A stretch of 64,000 bases of DNA from Clostridia bacterium (lineage in GTDB: Bacteria > Bacillota > Clostridia > Monoglobales > Monoglobaceae): positions 28,851 through 92,850 of the forward strand of contig JAFYXJ010000014.1 in the NCBI GenBank assembly GCA_017546205.1, in the 5' to 3' direction. Of the stretch, positions 35,801-45,212 are shown piece by piece. Within the stretch, counting starts at the first letter, position 1. Each line of letters opens with the position of its first letter. The translations under genes and the position numbers were made by a program. A model generated the notes under the pieces. The model saw only the letters and a list, made by a program, of their open reading frames with translations, did no database searches and was not told the DNA's origin.

Positions 35801-37241
35801 AATGATAAGCGGTGCGGTTTGGGATGGTAGGTGCATCGCAAGGGATGTTACGATTACTGTGACAAAACTACAGGATGGGTGTGATTTTCTTTCTGCCGAT
35901 ATGCTGCATGATGTTGAGGCAACGCCGCAGGGGGTAGAAGCGAAATCGTATTATGCGTATTTTGATGTTGAAAATATTAAAGTAAGTGAAGGTGCTACTG
36001 TAAAGGTGTATGAAAGCAGGGAGAACAGAGTGCCGGTGTCCCGAATATATCTTCCACGGGAGACAACGAAAACAGTGTGCTACCTTTCTATTACGGCTCA
36101 AAGCGGAAGAAACTGTGAAATTCCTTTAACAATAATTAGGGAGGTTATTTCAGATTTGGGAGAACCTGTTTTTGAAAGCGCTATAGGGAATATGGTTATC
36201 TTGCATTTGGCAGAAGATATTCCGGGCAATCCTCAGATGATTGTGTATTATAGTTTGAACGGTGTCGATTGGACGGCGGCGGAAACATTATATAATTTGC
36301 AAACTGGACAAATGCTCGCCGATCTTCCATGGGAAAATACAGAATATTCCATTAAAATTGCTGCGGATTACGGTGATATGCCTTTTGCTGAAAGTAGTAT
36401 TATAGGGAGTGTAAAAACCGGAATTACCCTTTCCAATGCATGTGAGATTTTAAAGGTATATGATATAGATGATACCAAAATAGATGCGCAAAATCGAAGC
36501 GTCGCAGGAAAGGTTGCAAGTATAAAAGCACAAATTTCCTTGCGGCTTGATGTTAGCCAGGGAGCGACATGGAAACTCTATGCGGACAAGGATGCCAAGG
36601 TATTGTTATCGAATAATACCATGGTGCTGACTGAAGGTCAACGTACCATTGCTTATGTGAAAGTAACAGCGGAGGATGGCTTCACGTCAAAAATATATTC
36701 TGTTTCTATATACCGTCAGAAAAAAACCCGACAACCGGAGGTTCAGGTTACAGATGGTGTGGTAACCGTAAATGCTCCGGAAGGAAGCATAATATGGTAT
36801 ACAGTTGAGTCTGCACATCGACCGATTCCCGGATTTATGGGCAGAGAATACCATGCATCTTTTGCAGTGACAAATGATATGGTGGTAAGAATCATTGCGT
36901 GTGCTCCCGATTGCGAAGAGTATTGTGATATGATTGAGTTTGCAGCGGAAAGCCCCTTTGATTATGCAGCAAACATTGTGTCTTTAGAAGAAAAAGAGGA
37001 AGGGATTGCCTGGACCGCATCAATAGAGGGAGCTATACTTGCGGACGGCAGCTGTTATTTTGCAGCATACAATGCACAGGGAGATCTGATGGGGCTGCAA
37101 ATGAAAACTGTTACAGCGGGACAAAATACAACAGATTTTTCGGACATTCTCATTCTGGAAGAAGTGCCTGCGTATTGCAGAGTTTACTATTGGAACAGGG
37201 ATATGAAAGTGCAAAGTGCATGTGCGAATTATCCGTTATAA
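32865..37241 (+). CDS. Large BspA-like leucine-rich-repeat surface protein with nine 60-residue repeats
   Basis: A 1458-residue secreted protein. The signal peptide is about residues 1-26 (cleavage near VYA/TES). BspA-type leucine-rich repeats occupy about residues 60-440 (units like SVTEIGAYAFYKCDSLQEL). Nine tandem beta-type repeats follow at residues 462-1005, with consensus TVTYVGDYTG and VDGxxWDGxxIT. Two cadherin-like or Ig-like beta-sandwich regions come next (about 1007-1090 and 1190-1285), then a C-terminal domain of unknown type. There is no LPxTG, SLH or C-terminal membrane helix, so surface attachment is unexplained. BspA-type LRR proteins often bind host or matrix components. It is 18 bp after gpsA but with a weak SD, and looks like an accessory insertion at the end of a lipid operon. 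Confidence 0.85.
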   Translation: MKNKKSVIILMLLVTAAFLSFSVYATESNEIVTGMYEQLEYTLVGEEITITGCDVDVTGDITIPGFIQIGEDSYPVTAIAKSAFYQQTGITGISMQSGITKIGENAFEGCTRLSWIGFPETGLTEIPAYLCYGCENLRTISIPHDVQVIGDRAFAYCNLTEVYVPKSLKIIGYGAFESYSNKRNVYIEDLEAWCLIEHGDAYSNPLNSLAKPAHGTLWLDGEVVRELMIPCTEAITKIGQGAFAGCGSIVAVTVPDTVSVIESSAFSDCWRLQQIRIEGELSQIGYSAFLGCSSLSSIEIPAGVSKIESSTFGECTSLTSVLIPSSVTEIEASAFSGCSSLSMITIPKGVTKIGYSAFQRCSSLTEITIPVSVTEIGAYAFYKCDSLQELYIDEGVTHIGEGAFGNCTALTSVTIPKSVIYMEEYLFKGCSGIYRIYAPVSWKDKGNLWSYSMDAKVRYYCTITYTGKYEDIDTVLYGEDAKLPVLQGSVSEHYAFVNQTKQRKWDGKDVTEDMNILVHIETNRYTVYYQGDYNKAETVWHGETISLPENPEGGRYVFLVDGEPWSGGKITGDVTVEVSTIWNIYTVTYVGEYEGTAEVKHGDDVYFPGSPTGYTYIFTVDGEVWDGNGVTKDTIVTVTKILNTYTITYVGDYSGRDTVTHGESAVLPESPVGYTYIFTVDGSPWNGEKIYHNITVRVTKKVNTYTVTFVGDYSGSVSVPYGGYVIIPPNPTYCTYTFMVDGKVWDGRDITDHVTVTVIRTINTYTVTYVGDYTGTDTVTHGGSVVLPSNPIGYIYVFTVGGKQWDGKQITDDVTVTVTKNNRICTVTYVGDYTGRDTTVYGGGVVFPPDPIGYTYTFMVDGKAWDGNNITGDITVTVIRTINTYTVTYVGDYTGTDTVIHGGSVSLPENPEGYTYMFTADGRMWDGSNITGNVMVTVTKTPNRYTITYKGAYTGKSTALYGEKVELPVPPAGYVYTYTMISGAVWDGRCIARDVTITVTKLQDGCDFLSADMLHDVEATPQGVEAKSYYAYFDVENIKVSEGATVKVYESRENRVPVSRIYLPRETTKTVCYLSITAQSGRNCEIPLTIIREVISDLGEPVFESAIGNMVILHLAEDIPGNPQMIVYYSLNGVDWTAAETLYNLQTGQMLADLPWENTEYSIKIAADYGDMPFAESSIIGSVKTGITLSNACEILKVYDIDDTKIDAQNRSVAGKVASIKAQISLRLDVSQGATWKLYADKDAKVLLSNNTMVLTEGQRTIAYVKVTAEDGFTSKIYSVSIYRQKKTRQPEVQVTDGVVTVNAPEGSIIWYTVESAHRPIPGFMGREYHASFAVTNDMVVRIIACAPDCEEYCDMIEFAAESPFDYAANIVSLEEKEEGIAWTASIEGAILADGSCYFAAYNAQGDLMGLQMKTVTAGQNTTDFSDILILEEVPAYCRVYYWNRDMKVQSACANYPL
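34248..35879 (+). repeat. Nine tandem ~180-bp coding repeats
   Basis: Units start at 34248, 34440, 34620, 34800, 34980, 35160, 35340, 35520 and 35700. Units 2-8 are exactly 60 codons, the first about 64 and the last about 61. Units 5-6 (34980-35339) and 7-8 (35340-35699) match each other better than their direct neighbours, so a 360-bp pair was probably duplicated recently. Outer units are more diverged. Confidence 0.92.
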
Positions 37242-37283
37242 AAAAGCAAGGAAAACATTGTAACAATGTTTTCCTTGCTTTTT
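37241..37283. terminator. Bidirectional terminator, surface protein / Nif3-family gene
   Basis: A 20-bp perfect inverted repeat (37241-37260 with 37264-37283, core GCAAGGAAAACATTG) with A and T runs at the ends; both convergent genes stop at its edges. Confidence 0.95.
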
Positions 37284-38080
37284 TACTGATGAAAATAAGG
37301 TTGTGCGTCGGAGACAATGACATTCAATTCCGGAAAAGCAGATTCCAGAAACTCGGTCATAAACGAACAGATAATATTTTCTGTCTCAAAATGACCGGCG
37401 TCAATCAGTTTTAATCCTAGTTCGGATGCCAGTTGAGCCTCGTGATGCTTGATGTCGGATGTGACATAGACATCAGCACCGGCGTTCCATGCCGTATAGA
37501 TTCCATCACCGCCGCTGCCGCTGCAAAGAGCAACGGTCTTGACTGCATCACCGGGGTCTCCGGTGTAACGAATGCTCTGGCAGGACAAAGCGTGACGAAC
37601 CAATTCCACAAAATCTTCCATTTCCATAGGCGCGTTGAGTGAACCGATTCTGCCGATGTTATCAAGAGGTTTTCCCAAAGGAGTACGCGCATCGGCGTCA
37701 TCAAAACGGCGGACATCGGTTAAATCCAGCCGGTCGGCAAGAGCATCGTTCATACCCCCGTCAGCATGATCCAGATTGGTATGGGCACTGAACACCGAAA
37801 TTTCATTTTTTATCAAATCCCGAAGAATTTTTCCGGTGATATCCTGTTCTACAATCCGAGAAACTGGGGAAAAAAGCAACGGGTGGTGGGAAATCATCAA
37901 ATCGGCACCGCTGGCAATGGCTTGTCGGACGTTTTCCTGAGTAACATCCAGACAGACAAAAACGGTTGTGACACGCTGATGGATGTTACCAACCATCAAT
38001 CCCACATTATCCCACGATTCTGCAAGGTCAGGGGGAGCAAAACGATTCAGTTCCTGCATAATATCGTTTACGGTCAGCAT
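37283..38080 (-). CDS. Nif3-like dinuclear metal center protein (YqfO family)
   Basis: A 265-residue member of the Nif3/YbgI/DUF34 family, sometimes named GTP cyclohydrolase 1 type 2; the true role is unsettled. Metal ligands are visible in MISHHPLLF near residue 63, in AHTNLD near 100 and in the C-terminal DIKHHEAQ and DAGHFETE segments. I chose ATG 38080, 6 nt after AAAGGAGGA; ATG 38086 abuts the SD. It overlaps the trmK stop by 7 bp, and the trmK-Nif3 pair is widely conserved in Firmicutes. Confidence 0.9.
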   Translation of the reverse strand: MLTVNDIMQELNRFAPPDLAESWDNVGLMVGNIHQRVTTVFVCLDVTQENVRQAIASGADLMISHHPLLFSPVSRIVEQDITGKILRDLIKNEISVFSAHTNLDHADGGMNDALADRLDLTDVRRFDDADARTPLGKPLDNIGRIGSLNAPMEMEDFVELVRHALSCQSIRYTGDPGDAVKTVALCSGSGGDGIYTAWNAGADVYVTSDIKHHEAQLASELGLKLIDAGHFETENIICSFMTEFLESAFPELNVIVSDAQPYFHQ

Positions 38081-38778
38081 GAACATTCCTCCTTTAATAT
38101 AGTAAGCAATGCCTGAATTTCTGCCAGCCGGAGTGCGGCATCAGCAGATTCAGATTTTTTTAAGCCGTCTGCCATCCGGGTCAGTTTTCGCTTTTGTTTA
38201 CGGACATATTCTTCAAAATGTGCCGGACGGTCTTTCCATAGATTTTTTCCAAAAAAGAAATCCAGGGGGGTAGGGTGTTCCTCTTCCGGTTTTTGAATAA
38301 CTGAAAAAATATGGTAAAGTTTTTGCCCTTCCTTGGCAAGGGTTTCTGACAACACCGTGTAACCGCTTTCGAAAAGAAGACTTCGCAGTTCCGGTACTGA
38401 GGACATAGGCTGGAGTAAAATCTGCTTTGCCTGACCAAATACGTCCGGCCTGTCTTTCAGAATTTCGGCAATCATTAACCCACCCATGCCGGCAATGACG
38501 ATGCAATCTGCCTCTTTCGGAGCAAGAGTTTCCGCTCCGTTGCCCAGGCGGGTGGTGACCTTTTCTTCCATATGATATTTCCGCACCGTTGCTTCCGCAC
38601 GGGAAAGAGGTCCTTTGCAAATATCGGAGGCAATGGCATATTCTGCTTTCTGTTTCATGCAGAGATAGACCGGCAGATATGCGTGGTCAGTGCCGATGTC
38701 GGCAACGGTATGGCAGGGTTTTATGTTGTCTGCAATCTGCATCAGTCTGGGGGTGAGAATAGGTGCTGTATCCGGCAT
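38074..38778 (-). CDS. trmK: TrmK, tRNA (adenine-22-N1)-methyltransferase
   Basis: SAM-dependent enzyme methylating A22 in the D loop of tRNAs (family knowledge from B. subtilis YqfN). The 234-residue protein has the SAM-binding motif TVADIGTDHAYLP near residue 25, the IVIAGMGGLMIAEIL segment near 95 and LQPMSS near 120. A basic, coiled helical C-terminal region (RKQKRKLTRM) is typical. I chose ATG 38778 behind AAAGGA; the longer frame to 38838 would include the promoter. Confidence 0.93.
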   Translation of the reverse strand: MPDTAPILTPRLMQIADNIKPCHTVADIGTDHAYLPVYLCMKQKAEYAIASDICKGPLSRAEATVRKYHMEEKVTTRLGNGAETLAPKEADCIVIAGMGGLMIAEILKDRPDVFGQAKQILLQPMSSVPELRSLLFESGYTVLSETLAKEGQKLYHIFSVIQKPEEEHPTPLDFFFGKNLWKDRPAHFEEYVRKQKRKLTRMADGLKKSESADAALRLAEIQALLTILKEECSC

Positions 38779-38809
38779 AAGAGATTCCTTTCTGGTTCTT
38801 TCTTTTTTC

Positions 38810-38838
38810 ATGATAGTATAAAAATAATCTTTTGTCAA
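38810..38838 (-). promoter_or_regulatory. Promoter for trmK and the Nif3-family gene
   Basis: Minus strand: TTGACA (38838-38833) and TATCAT (38815-38810), spacer 17 bp. I could not identify a matching promoter for the divergent dgt gene in the remaining 57 bp. Confidence 0.85.
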
Positions 38839-38895
38839 CCGAAAAAAGGATTTCGCAGTTTTTTGTAGAAATTAAGTAAAAAGGAGGCGGTTTGG

Positions 38896-39879
38896 ATGAA
38901 ATTGCGTGAGATTGCAGAAGAGAGAGAATATCAGATACTTTCTCCCTTTGCCGTAAAGAGCAGGGAAACCAAGGGCCGGGTGCGGGACGAGGAGCCCTGT
39001 GATTTGCGTACAGAGTTTCAGCGTGACCGTGACAGAATTGTACATTCTAAGGCGTTTCGGCGGTTGAAACATAAAACACAGGTGTTTTTATCTCCGGAGG
39101 GAGACCATTACCGCACTCGATTGACCCATACCTTGGAAGTTTCTCAGATTGCAAGAACTATTGCCCGTGCACTTTGTCTCAATGAGGATTTAACCGAGGC
39201 AATCGCATTGGGACATGATTTGGGACACACGCCCTTTGGACACATGGGCGAAAAAATATTAAATGAGATTTGCCCCTTGGGATTTCGGCACAACGAACAG
39301 AGCTTGCGGGTAGTGGATGTATTGGAACGGCAGGGAGGGCTTAACCTGACATGGGAGGTTCGTGACGGGATTTTATGCCATACAGGGGATAAGAAAGCAT
39401 CGACTTTAGAGGGAAGAATTGTAGCTCTTGCCGACAAGGTGGCATATATCAATCATGACATTGACGATGCTATCCGTGGAGAGATTCTCAAGGAGACAGA
39501 TATTCCCAAAGAATATACCGATGTATTAGGGGACAGCCATTCCAAGCGCATTGATACCATGATACACGGAATTCTGCAGGCAAGCACTGGAAAAGACGAT
39601 ATCAGGATGGAACAAGAAGTATATGACGCCATGATGGGACTTCGGTCTTTTATGTTTGCCAATGTGTATGTGGCGTCTAAACCCCAAGTGGAAGAACACA
39701 AGGCGGCAGGTATTGTTGAAAGCCTTTACCGCACCTATATCCGGCAACCGGAGTTGCTTCCCGTTTCCGGTCAGGAGGATATTCAAGTTCTTACCCGTGA
39801 TTATATTGCAGGGATGAGTGATCGATATGCCGTTGCTAAATATCAGGAAATATTTGTTCCTGCTTTTTGGCAGAGGTAA
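38896..39879 (+). CDS. dgt: dGTPase-like HD-domain triphosphohydrolase
   Basis: Deoxynucleotide triphosphohydrolase-like protein of 327 residues. The HD metal site is intact: RLTHTLEVSQIAR, then LGHDLGHTPFGH near residue 112, and a later aspartate in IVALADKVAYINHDIDDA. The N-terminal RVRDEEPCDLRTEFQRDRDR region fits the type 2 dGTPase-like subfamily. dgt-dnaG-rpoD is a conserved clostridial operon order, linking dNTP homeostasis to replication priming (inference). SD AAGGAGGCGG. Confidence 0.93.
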   Translation: MKLREIAEEREYQILSPFAVKSRETKGRVRDEEPCDLRTEFQRDRDRIVHSKAFRRLKHKTQVFLSPEGDHYRTRLTHTLEVSQIARTIARALCLNEDLTEAIALGHDLGHTPFGHMGEKILNEICPLGFRHNEQSLRVVDVLERQGGLNLTWEVRDGILCHTGDKKASTLEGRIVALADKVAYINHDIDDAIRGEILKETDIPKEYTDVLGDSHSKRIDTMIHGILQASTGKDDIRMEQEVYDAMMGLRSFMFANVYVASKPQVEEHKAAGIVESLYRTYIRQPELLPVSGQEDIQVLTRDYIAGMSDRYAVAKYQEIFVPAFWQR

Positions 39880-39932
39880 AAAAGGAAATTGGCTGATTGT
39901 GTCGAATTTATAAAAAATGAGGAGGTGATGGC

Positions 39933-41759
39933 ATGGCGGTATCGGCAGATTTTCAGGATTTTGTAGATGAAGTACTGGAGAGGAACGATATTACCGAGGT
40001 GATATCTGAATATGCAAAGTTAAAACGCGTGGGTTCCCGCTATGCGGCGTTGTGTCCCTTGCACAACGACAAGAAATCACCCTCACTTTCTATTTCACCG
40101 GACAAGCAGTTGTTCCATTGTTTTGGGTGTGGTGCCGGAGGAAATGTGATTCATTTTATTATGGCAATGGAGCATCTGGATTTCATGGATGCATTGAAAT
40201 ATCTGGCAGACCGTGCCAGAATTCCCATGCCGGAACAAGGCTCTTCCACCGACAGGAAACGGCGGGAGGAGACCATGGATAAAAAACAGAAGATTTACCA
40301 AATCAATGCGGAGGCGGCACGGTACTTCTACCGGCATTTAGCAGGCGATGAGGGGAAAGACGCCTATGCCTACCTGAAAGAACGGGGTATTACCAATGCT
40401 ACCATTAAGATGTTTGGCCTGGGATATGCTCCGGCAGGTTGGACAAGACTGCTGGATTATTTAAAAGAAAAAGGATACAGCGAGCACGATGTGTTTGAAG
40501 CAGGTCTTGCCAAAGCACGGGATAACGGCAGTTTCTACGATGCCTTTTATGATGGCAGGGTGATGTTTCCCATTATCAATGTGCAGGGAAATATCATTGG
40601 CTTTGGCGGAAGAATCATGCAGGAAAACAGCAACACGGGCAAGTATCTTAACACACCCGAGACACTGGTGTTTAAAAAGAAAGAAAATTTGTTTGGTTTG
40701 AATCTCGCAAAAAACAGCAAAGCAGGCAGAATGCTTTTGATGGAGGGATACATGGACGTTATCTCCTTGCACCAGGCGGGCATCAATAATGCAATCGCAT
40801 CTCTGGGGACGGCATTTACACCGGAGCAAGCAAGACTTTTAAAGAAATATACCTCTAAAGCGGTGCTGTGTTACGACGCTGATGATGCGGGAAAGAAAGC
40901 GGCGCTTCGAGCAGGGGATATCCTGACTGAGCAAGGATTTAAGACCAAAGTGCTGACCATTACCGATGGGAAAGATCCTGACGAGTTTATCAAAACAAAA
41001 GGACCGGAGATGTTTCAGGTGTTGGTTGAGGGTGCCAGACCGCTGATTGGGTATAAAATTGACGCAATCAAGCAACACTATGACCTGAATGACACTGAAC
41101 AGATGCTGGAATTTACGGAAGCGGCGGCAGGTGTGCTTTCTGAAATCAATAATGAGATTGAGTTGGAACTTTACACCAAACAGATTGCCAAGGAGGCGGG
41201 GATTTCGCCGGATACCCTTTCAACACAGGTGAAGGTGCTGCGGAGAAAGCAGCAACAGGTGAAAGAACGGCAGGAAGAACGCAAGGAACGAAAAAACTTT
41301 GAGGAACGAACCGGCGGACGTCGAGATCTGCATGAGATGGGACTTAAAAACGCCGAACGCCTGCTATTGAATTTTATGGCCGAAGAACCGGCGGTTATGA
41401 AAAAGGTGAAAGAAAGCGGATTGACCGCAGAGGATTTTACCGAGGGAATACATAGAAAATTGGCGGAAAAATTGCTTGCATGCCCCGATGACAGGGTGGA
41501 TGGGAATGCATTACTGGAACAATTTTCTCCGGAGGAAATAGGTGTTGTTGCTGCGATACTTCTGGATGATAAAAATACGGAGAATAAAAAAGAGGCATCC
41601 ATACAACCGTTAGCAAAAGTGTTGGATGCAAAACAGCGGATAAAGCAAGCGGAATTGTTAACCAATGATGATCTGCATGAACTTGACAAAATGCTGAAAC
41701 AAAAGGAACAGGAAAAGAGGAGGAACCAGACATGGAAAACGAAAAACAACCCGCAGTAA
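39933..41759 (+). CDS. dnaG: DNA primase
   Basis: Synthesises RNA primers at the replication fork. The 608-residue protein begins with a zinc-binding domain whose ligands are Cys41, His44, Cys63 and Cys66. The RNA polymerase core follows, with GGRIMQ near 228, the TOPRIM motifs [13 protein letters not shown] and [11 protein letters not shown], and DGKDPDE. The C-terminal domain would bind DnaB. The SD is GGAGGTG. The last 28 bp overlap the start of rpoD in another frame. Confidence 0.97.
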   Translation: MAVSADFQDFVDEVLERNDITEVISEYAKLKRVGSRYAALCPLHNDKKSPSLSISPDKQLFHCFGCGAGGNVIHFIMAMEHLDFMDALKYLADRARIPMPEQGSSTDRKRREETMDKKQKIYQINAEAARYFYRHLAGDEGKDAYAYLKERGITNATIKMFGLGYAPAGWTRLLDYLKEKGYSEHDVFEAGLAKARDNGSFYDAFYDGRVMFPIINVQGNIIGFGGRIMQENSNTGKYLNTPETLVFKKKENLFGLNLAKNSKAGRMLLMEGYMDVISLHQAGINNAIASLGTAFTPEQARLLKKYTSKAVLCYDADDAGKKAALRAGDILTEQGFKTKVLTITDGKDPDEFIKTKGPEMFQVLVEGARPLIGYKIDAIKQHYDLNDTEQMLEFTEAAAGVLSEINNEIELELYTKQIAKEAGISPDTLSTQVKVLRRKQQQVKERQEERKERKNFEERTGGRRDLHEMGLKNAERLLLNFMAEEPAVMKKVKESGLTAEDFTEGIHRKLAEKLLACPDDRVDGNALLEQFSPEEIGVVAAILLDDKNTENKKEASIQPLAKVLDAKQRIKQAELLTNDDLHELDKMLKQKEQEKRRNQTWKTKNNPQ

Positions 41760-42841
41760 ATAAAAAACAACTGTTACAACAGTTGCTGGAGCAGGGCAAA
41801 AAGAAAGGTATGCTTGGTTATAAGGAAATTTCTGACAAATTGGAAGAAATGGACTTAGACCCTGCCCAGATTGATAAGATTTATGAATACTTAGAGAAAC
41901 AGGGCATAGAGATTGTTGCCGATATGGAAGACGAGGATGTCATTGAAATTTTGGATGATGATATGGAAATCACCCGGGAAGAACTGGATGATATGTCGGT
42001 TCCTGACGGTGTCAGCATTGATGACCCGGTGCGGATGTATTTGAAAGAAATCGGTAAGGTAGACCTTCTTAGCAGTGCAGAGGAGACAGAACTTGCTAAA
42101 AAGATGGCAGAGGGAGACAAAGAGGCAAAAAGACGGCTTGCGGATGCCAATCTCCGTTTGGTTGTCAGCATTGCAAAACGGTATGTGGGACGGGGGATGC
42201 TTTTCCTTGATTTGATTCAGGAAGGAAATCTCGGCTTGATTAAAGCGGTAGAAAAGTTTGATTACACCAAGGGCTATAAATTCAGTACCTATGCGACCTG
42301 GTGGATTCGTCAGGCAATTACCCGTGCCATTGCTGACCAGGCAAGAACTATTCGTATTCCTGTTCACATGGTAGAAACCATCAATAAACTGGTGCGTGTT
42401 TCGAGACAATTGGTACAAGAACTGGGAAGAGACCCGTTGCCTGAAGAGATTGCAAGAGAATTGAATATGCCGGTAGATAAAGTGGGCGAGATTATGAAAA
42501 TCGCGCAAGAGCCGGTTTCTTTGGAAACGCCTATCGGCGAAGAGGAAGACAGCCATCTGGGAGACTTTATTCAGGATGATGATGCGCCGGCACCATCCGA
42601 TGCGGCAACCTTCACCTTGTTGAAAGAGCAACTGGCAGAGGTTCTCAGCACCCTGACTGAAAGGGAAGAGAAGGTGCTTCGTCTGCGGTTTGGATTGGAT
42701 GACGGCAGAGCGAGAACGTTGGAAGAAGTGGGTAAGGAATTTGACGTTACCCGTGAGCGTATCCGTCAGATTGAAGCAAAAGCATTGAGAAAACTCCGGC
42801 ATCCCAGTCGGAGCCGGAAATTGAAAGATTATCTGGAATAA
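41732..42841 (+). CDS. rpoD: RpoD/SigA, primary sigma factor
   Basis: Housekeeping sigma factor of 369 residues that recognises the TTGACA/TATAAT promoters seen throughout this window. It has a short acidic N-terminal region in place of a full region 1.1, then region 1.2 ([16 protein letters not shown]). Region 2 contains [20 protein letters not shown], region 3 contains HMVETINKL, and region 4 ends in the helix-turn-helix [20 protein letters not shown]. The start ATG 41732 is inside dnaG, behind GAGGAGG, so translation is probably coupled. Confidence 0.98.
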   Translation: MENEKQPAVNKKQLLQQLLEQGKKKGMLGYKEISDKLEEMDLDPAQIDKIYEYLEKQGIEIVADMEDEDVIEILDDDMEITREELDDMSVPDGVSIDDPVRMYLKEIGKVDLLSSAEETELAKKMAEGDKEAKRRLADANLRLVVSIAKRYVGRGMLFLDLIQEGNLGLIKAVEKFDYTKGYKFSTYATWWIRQAITRAIADQARTIRIPVHMVETINKLVRVSRQLVQELGRDPLPEEIARELNMPVDKVGEIMKIAQEPVSLETPIGEEEDSHLGDFIQDDDAPAPSDAATFTLLKEQLAEVLSTLTEREEKVLRLRFGLDDGRARTLEEVGKEFDVTRERIRQIEAKALRKLRHPSRSRKLKDYLE

Positions 42842-42859
42842 GAAAAAGGAGGCAGTATC

Positions 42860-45136
42860 ATGGAAAGAGGAAGAAGATTTTGGAAACTCTTGCCGTGGAT
42901 ACTGTCTTTTGTTTTATTGTCAGGTGTTCTGACAGTAACTTATTTTCTCCGTGAGCGTTCCGGTGTCTTAACGGAAGAGTCGAATCCTTATATGAAACTT
43001 GCGGCGACCTACGAACCTATTGTACCGGTGAGGACAATCTGCCGATGGAAAGAGGAAAGTACATTTCTTTTTGATGGCGATACCAATACCGTTGCATGCT
43101 GGGAAACCCCGTGGGAAGTCACCTTGGATTTGGGCAAACTACATATGTTAGGCGGAGTCCGGTTTTTTCCGGTAGGGGAGAATCAGACAGAACTTGACCG
43201 ATGCCAGGGTCTTATGGTTTCAGTGTCCAAAGACAATCGTGTTTTTCAAAAGGCGGCGGTTGCAGAACCTGTGGATCATATTGGCTATACCCAAGATTGG
43301 CAGGAACTTTCTTTTGGAGGCGGCGGTGAATTTCGGTATGTAAAAATTCAGATTCCGGCGGGTGCATCCATTGGAGAAGTGGAATGTCTTGGCTATCCCA
43401 GTTGGTGGTTCCAACCGGGACGGAAACAGGGACACGCCGAGTTATGCCTGGATTTGTATGCCTATGATGCCCAAGAATCCGGAACTGTTCGGATTCTTAC
43501 CGGTGCTTTTCATGAAAACGGCGTATTGAAAGCATTGCAGGTCACGGAACAGGAGATATCAAACCATGAGGGAACAACGGTTCCAATCCGGCTTTCGGTG
43601 CCCCGCCAGGGAATCGGAGACCGGTATCGGGTTATGGCATGGGATAATCGGGGTGTATCCTTATTAAAACAGGATTTGAATTTTCGGTATACCCGTGGTG
43701 GTATGGGATTTTCTGTACCCAACGTATTTTCGGATTCCATGATGTTTCAGGCAGAAAAACCTGTGAAAATTTGGGGCACGGCACCTATAGGAAGTCAGGT
43801 TCGTCTGATATTGGAAAGCGAAACCGGCATTGTAGCAGAAAAAACGGTGATTGCCAACACAAATTCTGACTGGGTTGGTGAATTGGGACAGTTCCCCTAT
43901 GGCGGGTCCTATTCCCTTACCATTTCTTGTGGAGGAGAAAGTAAGGTATTTCACGATCTGACTTTTGGGGATGTGTGGGTACTGATTGGACAGTCCAATA
44001 TGGATTATCATTTATTGGGAGGGGAAGACACCAAAACTTATCTTCGCTCTGCCCAAGGGAAAAAAGAGACCAACAATGAAAATATTCGGCTTTTGAATCT
44101 TTGGATGAAAGGAACGGGAGGAAGCGGTCAGGCAGTTGCTAATCTTCCGATTGGATATCGGAATCCGGCATGGTCCAAGATGAATACAGAGGCGGCATCC
44201 TACTGTTCTGCCATTGGATATTTCTTTGCAAATCAGATTTATCGGGAGCATGGCCTTCCGGTGGGATTGATGAATCTGGCGGTAGGAGACACCGAAATTA
44301 ACCGCTGGATTCCCAACGGAGCAACCTATGGTGCATTCTGTGGTACAGATGGGGGACTATATTACAATCGTGTTATGCCTCTTTCTGGATTCTCAGTGCG
44401 TGGAATCCTGATGTATCAGGGAGAGGCAGATGAATATCGCACCCATCTTTCTACAGAAGAATATCGGGATGCATTGTGCGGATTGATTGACCAATATCGT
44501 GAAATCTGGGGTGCAGACTTGCCTTTTTATTGGGCGCAACTGACGCGGTATCAAAAGGATGAAAGCCTGATTCGGGAAGGTCAGCGCCTTGCCCTTTTCG
44601 GTGTAAAGAATAAGAAAAATATTGGGATGATTTCCCTGATGGATGTGTATGGAGAGTTTGAAGGTGGGGCAGGAAACTGCAGAGAGGACATTCACCCTCA
44701 TCAGAAACAACTGGTAGCGGAACGGTTTGTTCGTCTTGCCAATCGGGATTTGTATGGCGGGGATTTGCCTGCAACCGGGCCGGTTTATCTGTCAGCCCGT
44801 CGTGTGGAAAACGGATTGGAACTGACCTTTTCAGCCACGGGCAATCTGCGTGTGATGGATAAGTCTCAGTATGTCGATGCTTTAGGACGAGAGTATATCA
44901 AGGAGTCTGGCAGAGATGAAAACCGTTTGCAGGAGTTTGAAGTTGCAGGGGAGGACGGGGTCTTTTACCCTGCAGAGGCAGAAATACAGGGAAGCACTGT
45001 GTTGGTGTTCAGCCCATGGGTTGATATGCCGGTCATGGCAAGGTACGGATGGGGTGCTTATCCGGAAATGCCCAACCTAACCGACGACAGTTTGATTCCA
45101 TCTTCTGCCTTTGTGACCGAAATGGTTACAATTTGA
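42860..45136 (+). CDS. Membrane-anchored SGNH esterase, sialate O-acetylesterase-like
   Basis: A 758-residue extracytoplasmic protein anchored by one N-terminal helix (about residues 9-30). A discoidin/F5-8-type carbohydrate-binding domain (about 60-180, FLFDGDTNTVACWETPW) and a middle beta region precede an SGNH hydrolase domain. The nucleophile motif is VLIGQSNMDYHL near residue 380, followed by NLAVGDTEINRWIP, the ILMYQGEADEY block and the C-terminal EDIHPHQK (Asp/His pair). This suits removal of acetyl groups from sugars such as sialic acid or xylan; the substrate is not known. It lies 18 bp after rpoD with SD AAAGGAGG, so it appears to be the last gene of the dgt-dnaG-rpoD transcript. 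Confidence 0.85.
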   Translation: MERGRRFWKLLPWILSFVLLSGVLTVTYFLRERSGVLTEESNPYMKLAATYEPIVPVRTICRWKEESTFLFDGDTNTVACWETPWEVTLDLGKLHMLGGVRFFPVGENQTELDRCQGLMVSVSKDNRVFQKAAVAEPVDHIGYTQDWQELSFGGGGEFRYVKIQIPAGASIGEVECLGYPSWWFQPGRKQGHAELCLDLYAYDAQESGTVRILTGAFHENGVLKALQVTEQEISNHEGTTVPIRLSVPRQGIGDRYRVMAWDNRGVSLLKQDLNFRYTRGGMGFSVPNVFSDSMMFQAEKPVKIWGTAPIGSQVRLILESETGIVAEKTVIANTNSDWVGELGQFPYGGSYSLTISCGGESKVFHDLTFGDVWVLIGQSNMDYHLLGGEDTKTYLRSAQGKKETNNENIRLLNLWMKGTGGSGQAVANLPIGYRNPAWSKMNTEAASYCSAIGYFFANQIYREHGLPVGLMNLAVGDTEINRWIPNGATYGAFCGTDGGLYYNRVMPLSGFSVRGILMYQGEADEYRTHLSTEEYRDALCGLIDQYREIWGADLPFYWAQLTRYQKDESLIREGQRLALFGVKNKKNIGMISLMDVYGEFEGGAGNCREDIHPHQKQLVAERFVRLANRDLYGGDLPATGPVYLSARRVENGLELTFSATGNLRVMDKSQYVDALGREYIKESGRDENRLQEFEVAGEDGVFYPAEAEIQGSTVLVFSPWVDMPVMARYGWGAYPEMPNLTDDSLIPSSAFVTEMVTI

Positions 45137-45157
45137 TAACAATTTATGGGAACCTGG

Positions 45158-45187
45158 TTGACAATGAATCATATGGTAAGGTATACT
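45158..45187 (+). promoter_or_regulatory. Promoter for nrdR
   Basis: TTGACA (45158-45163) and TATACT (45182-45187), spacer 18 bp. Confidence 0.85.
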
Positions 45188-45212
45188 TGGGAGTAATAAA
45201 GAGGGTGAAATT

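Noticed and set aside
34248..35879. Regular 180-bp repeats as a possible CRISPR or satellite array.
   Set aside because: The units are in-frame protein repeats of 60 codons that differ mostly at synonymous or conservative positions; there are no short repeats with unique spacers.
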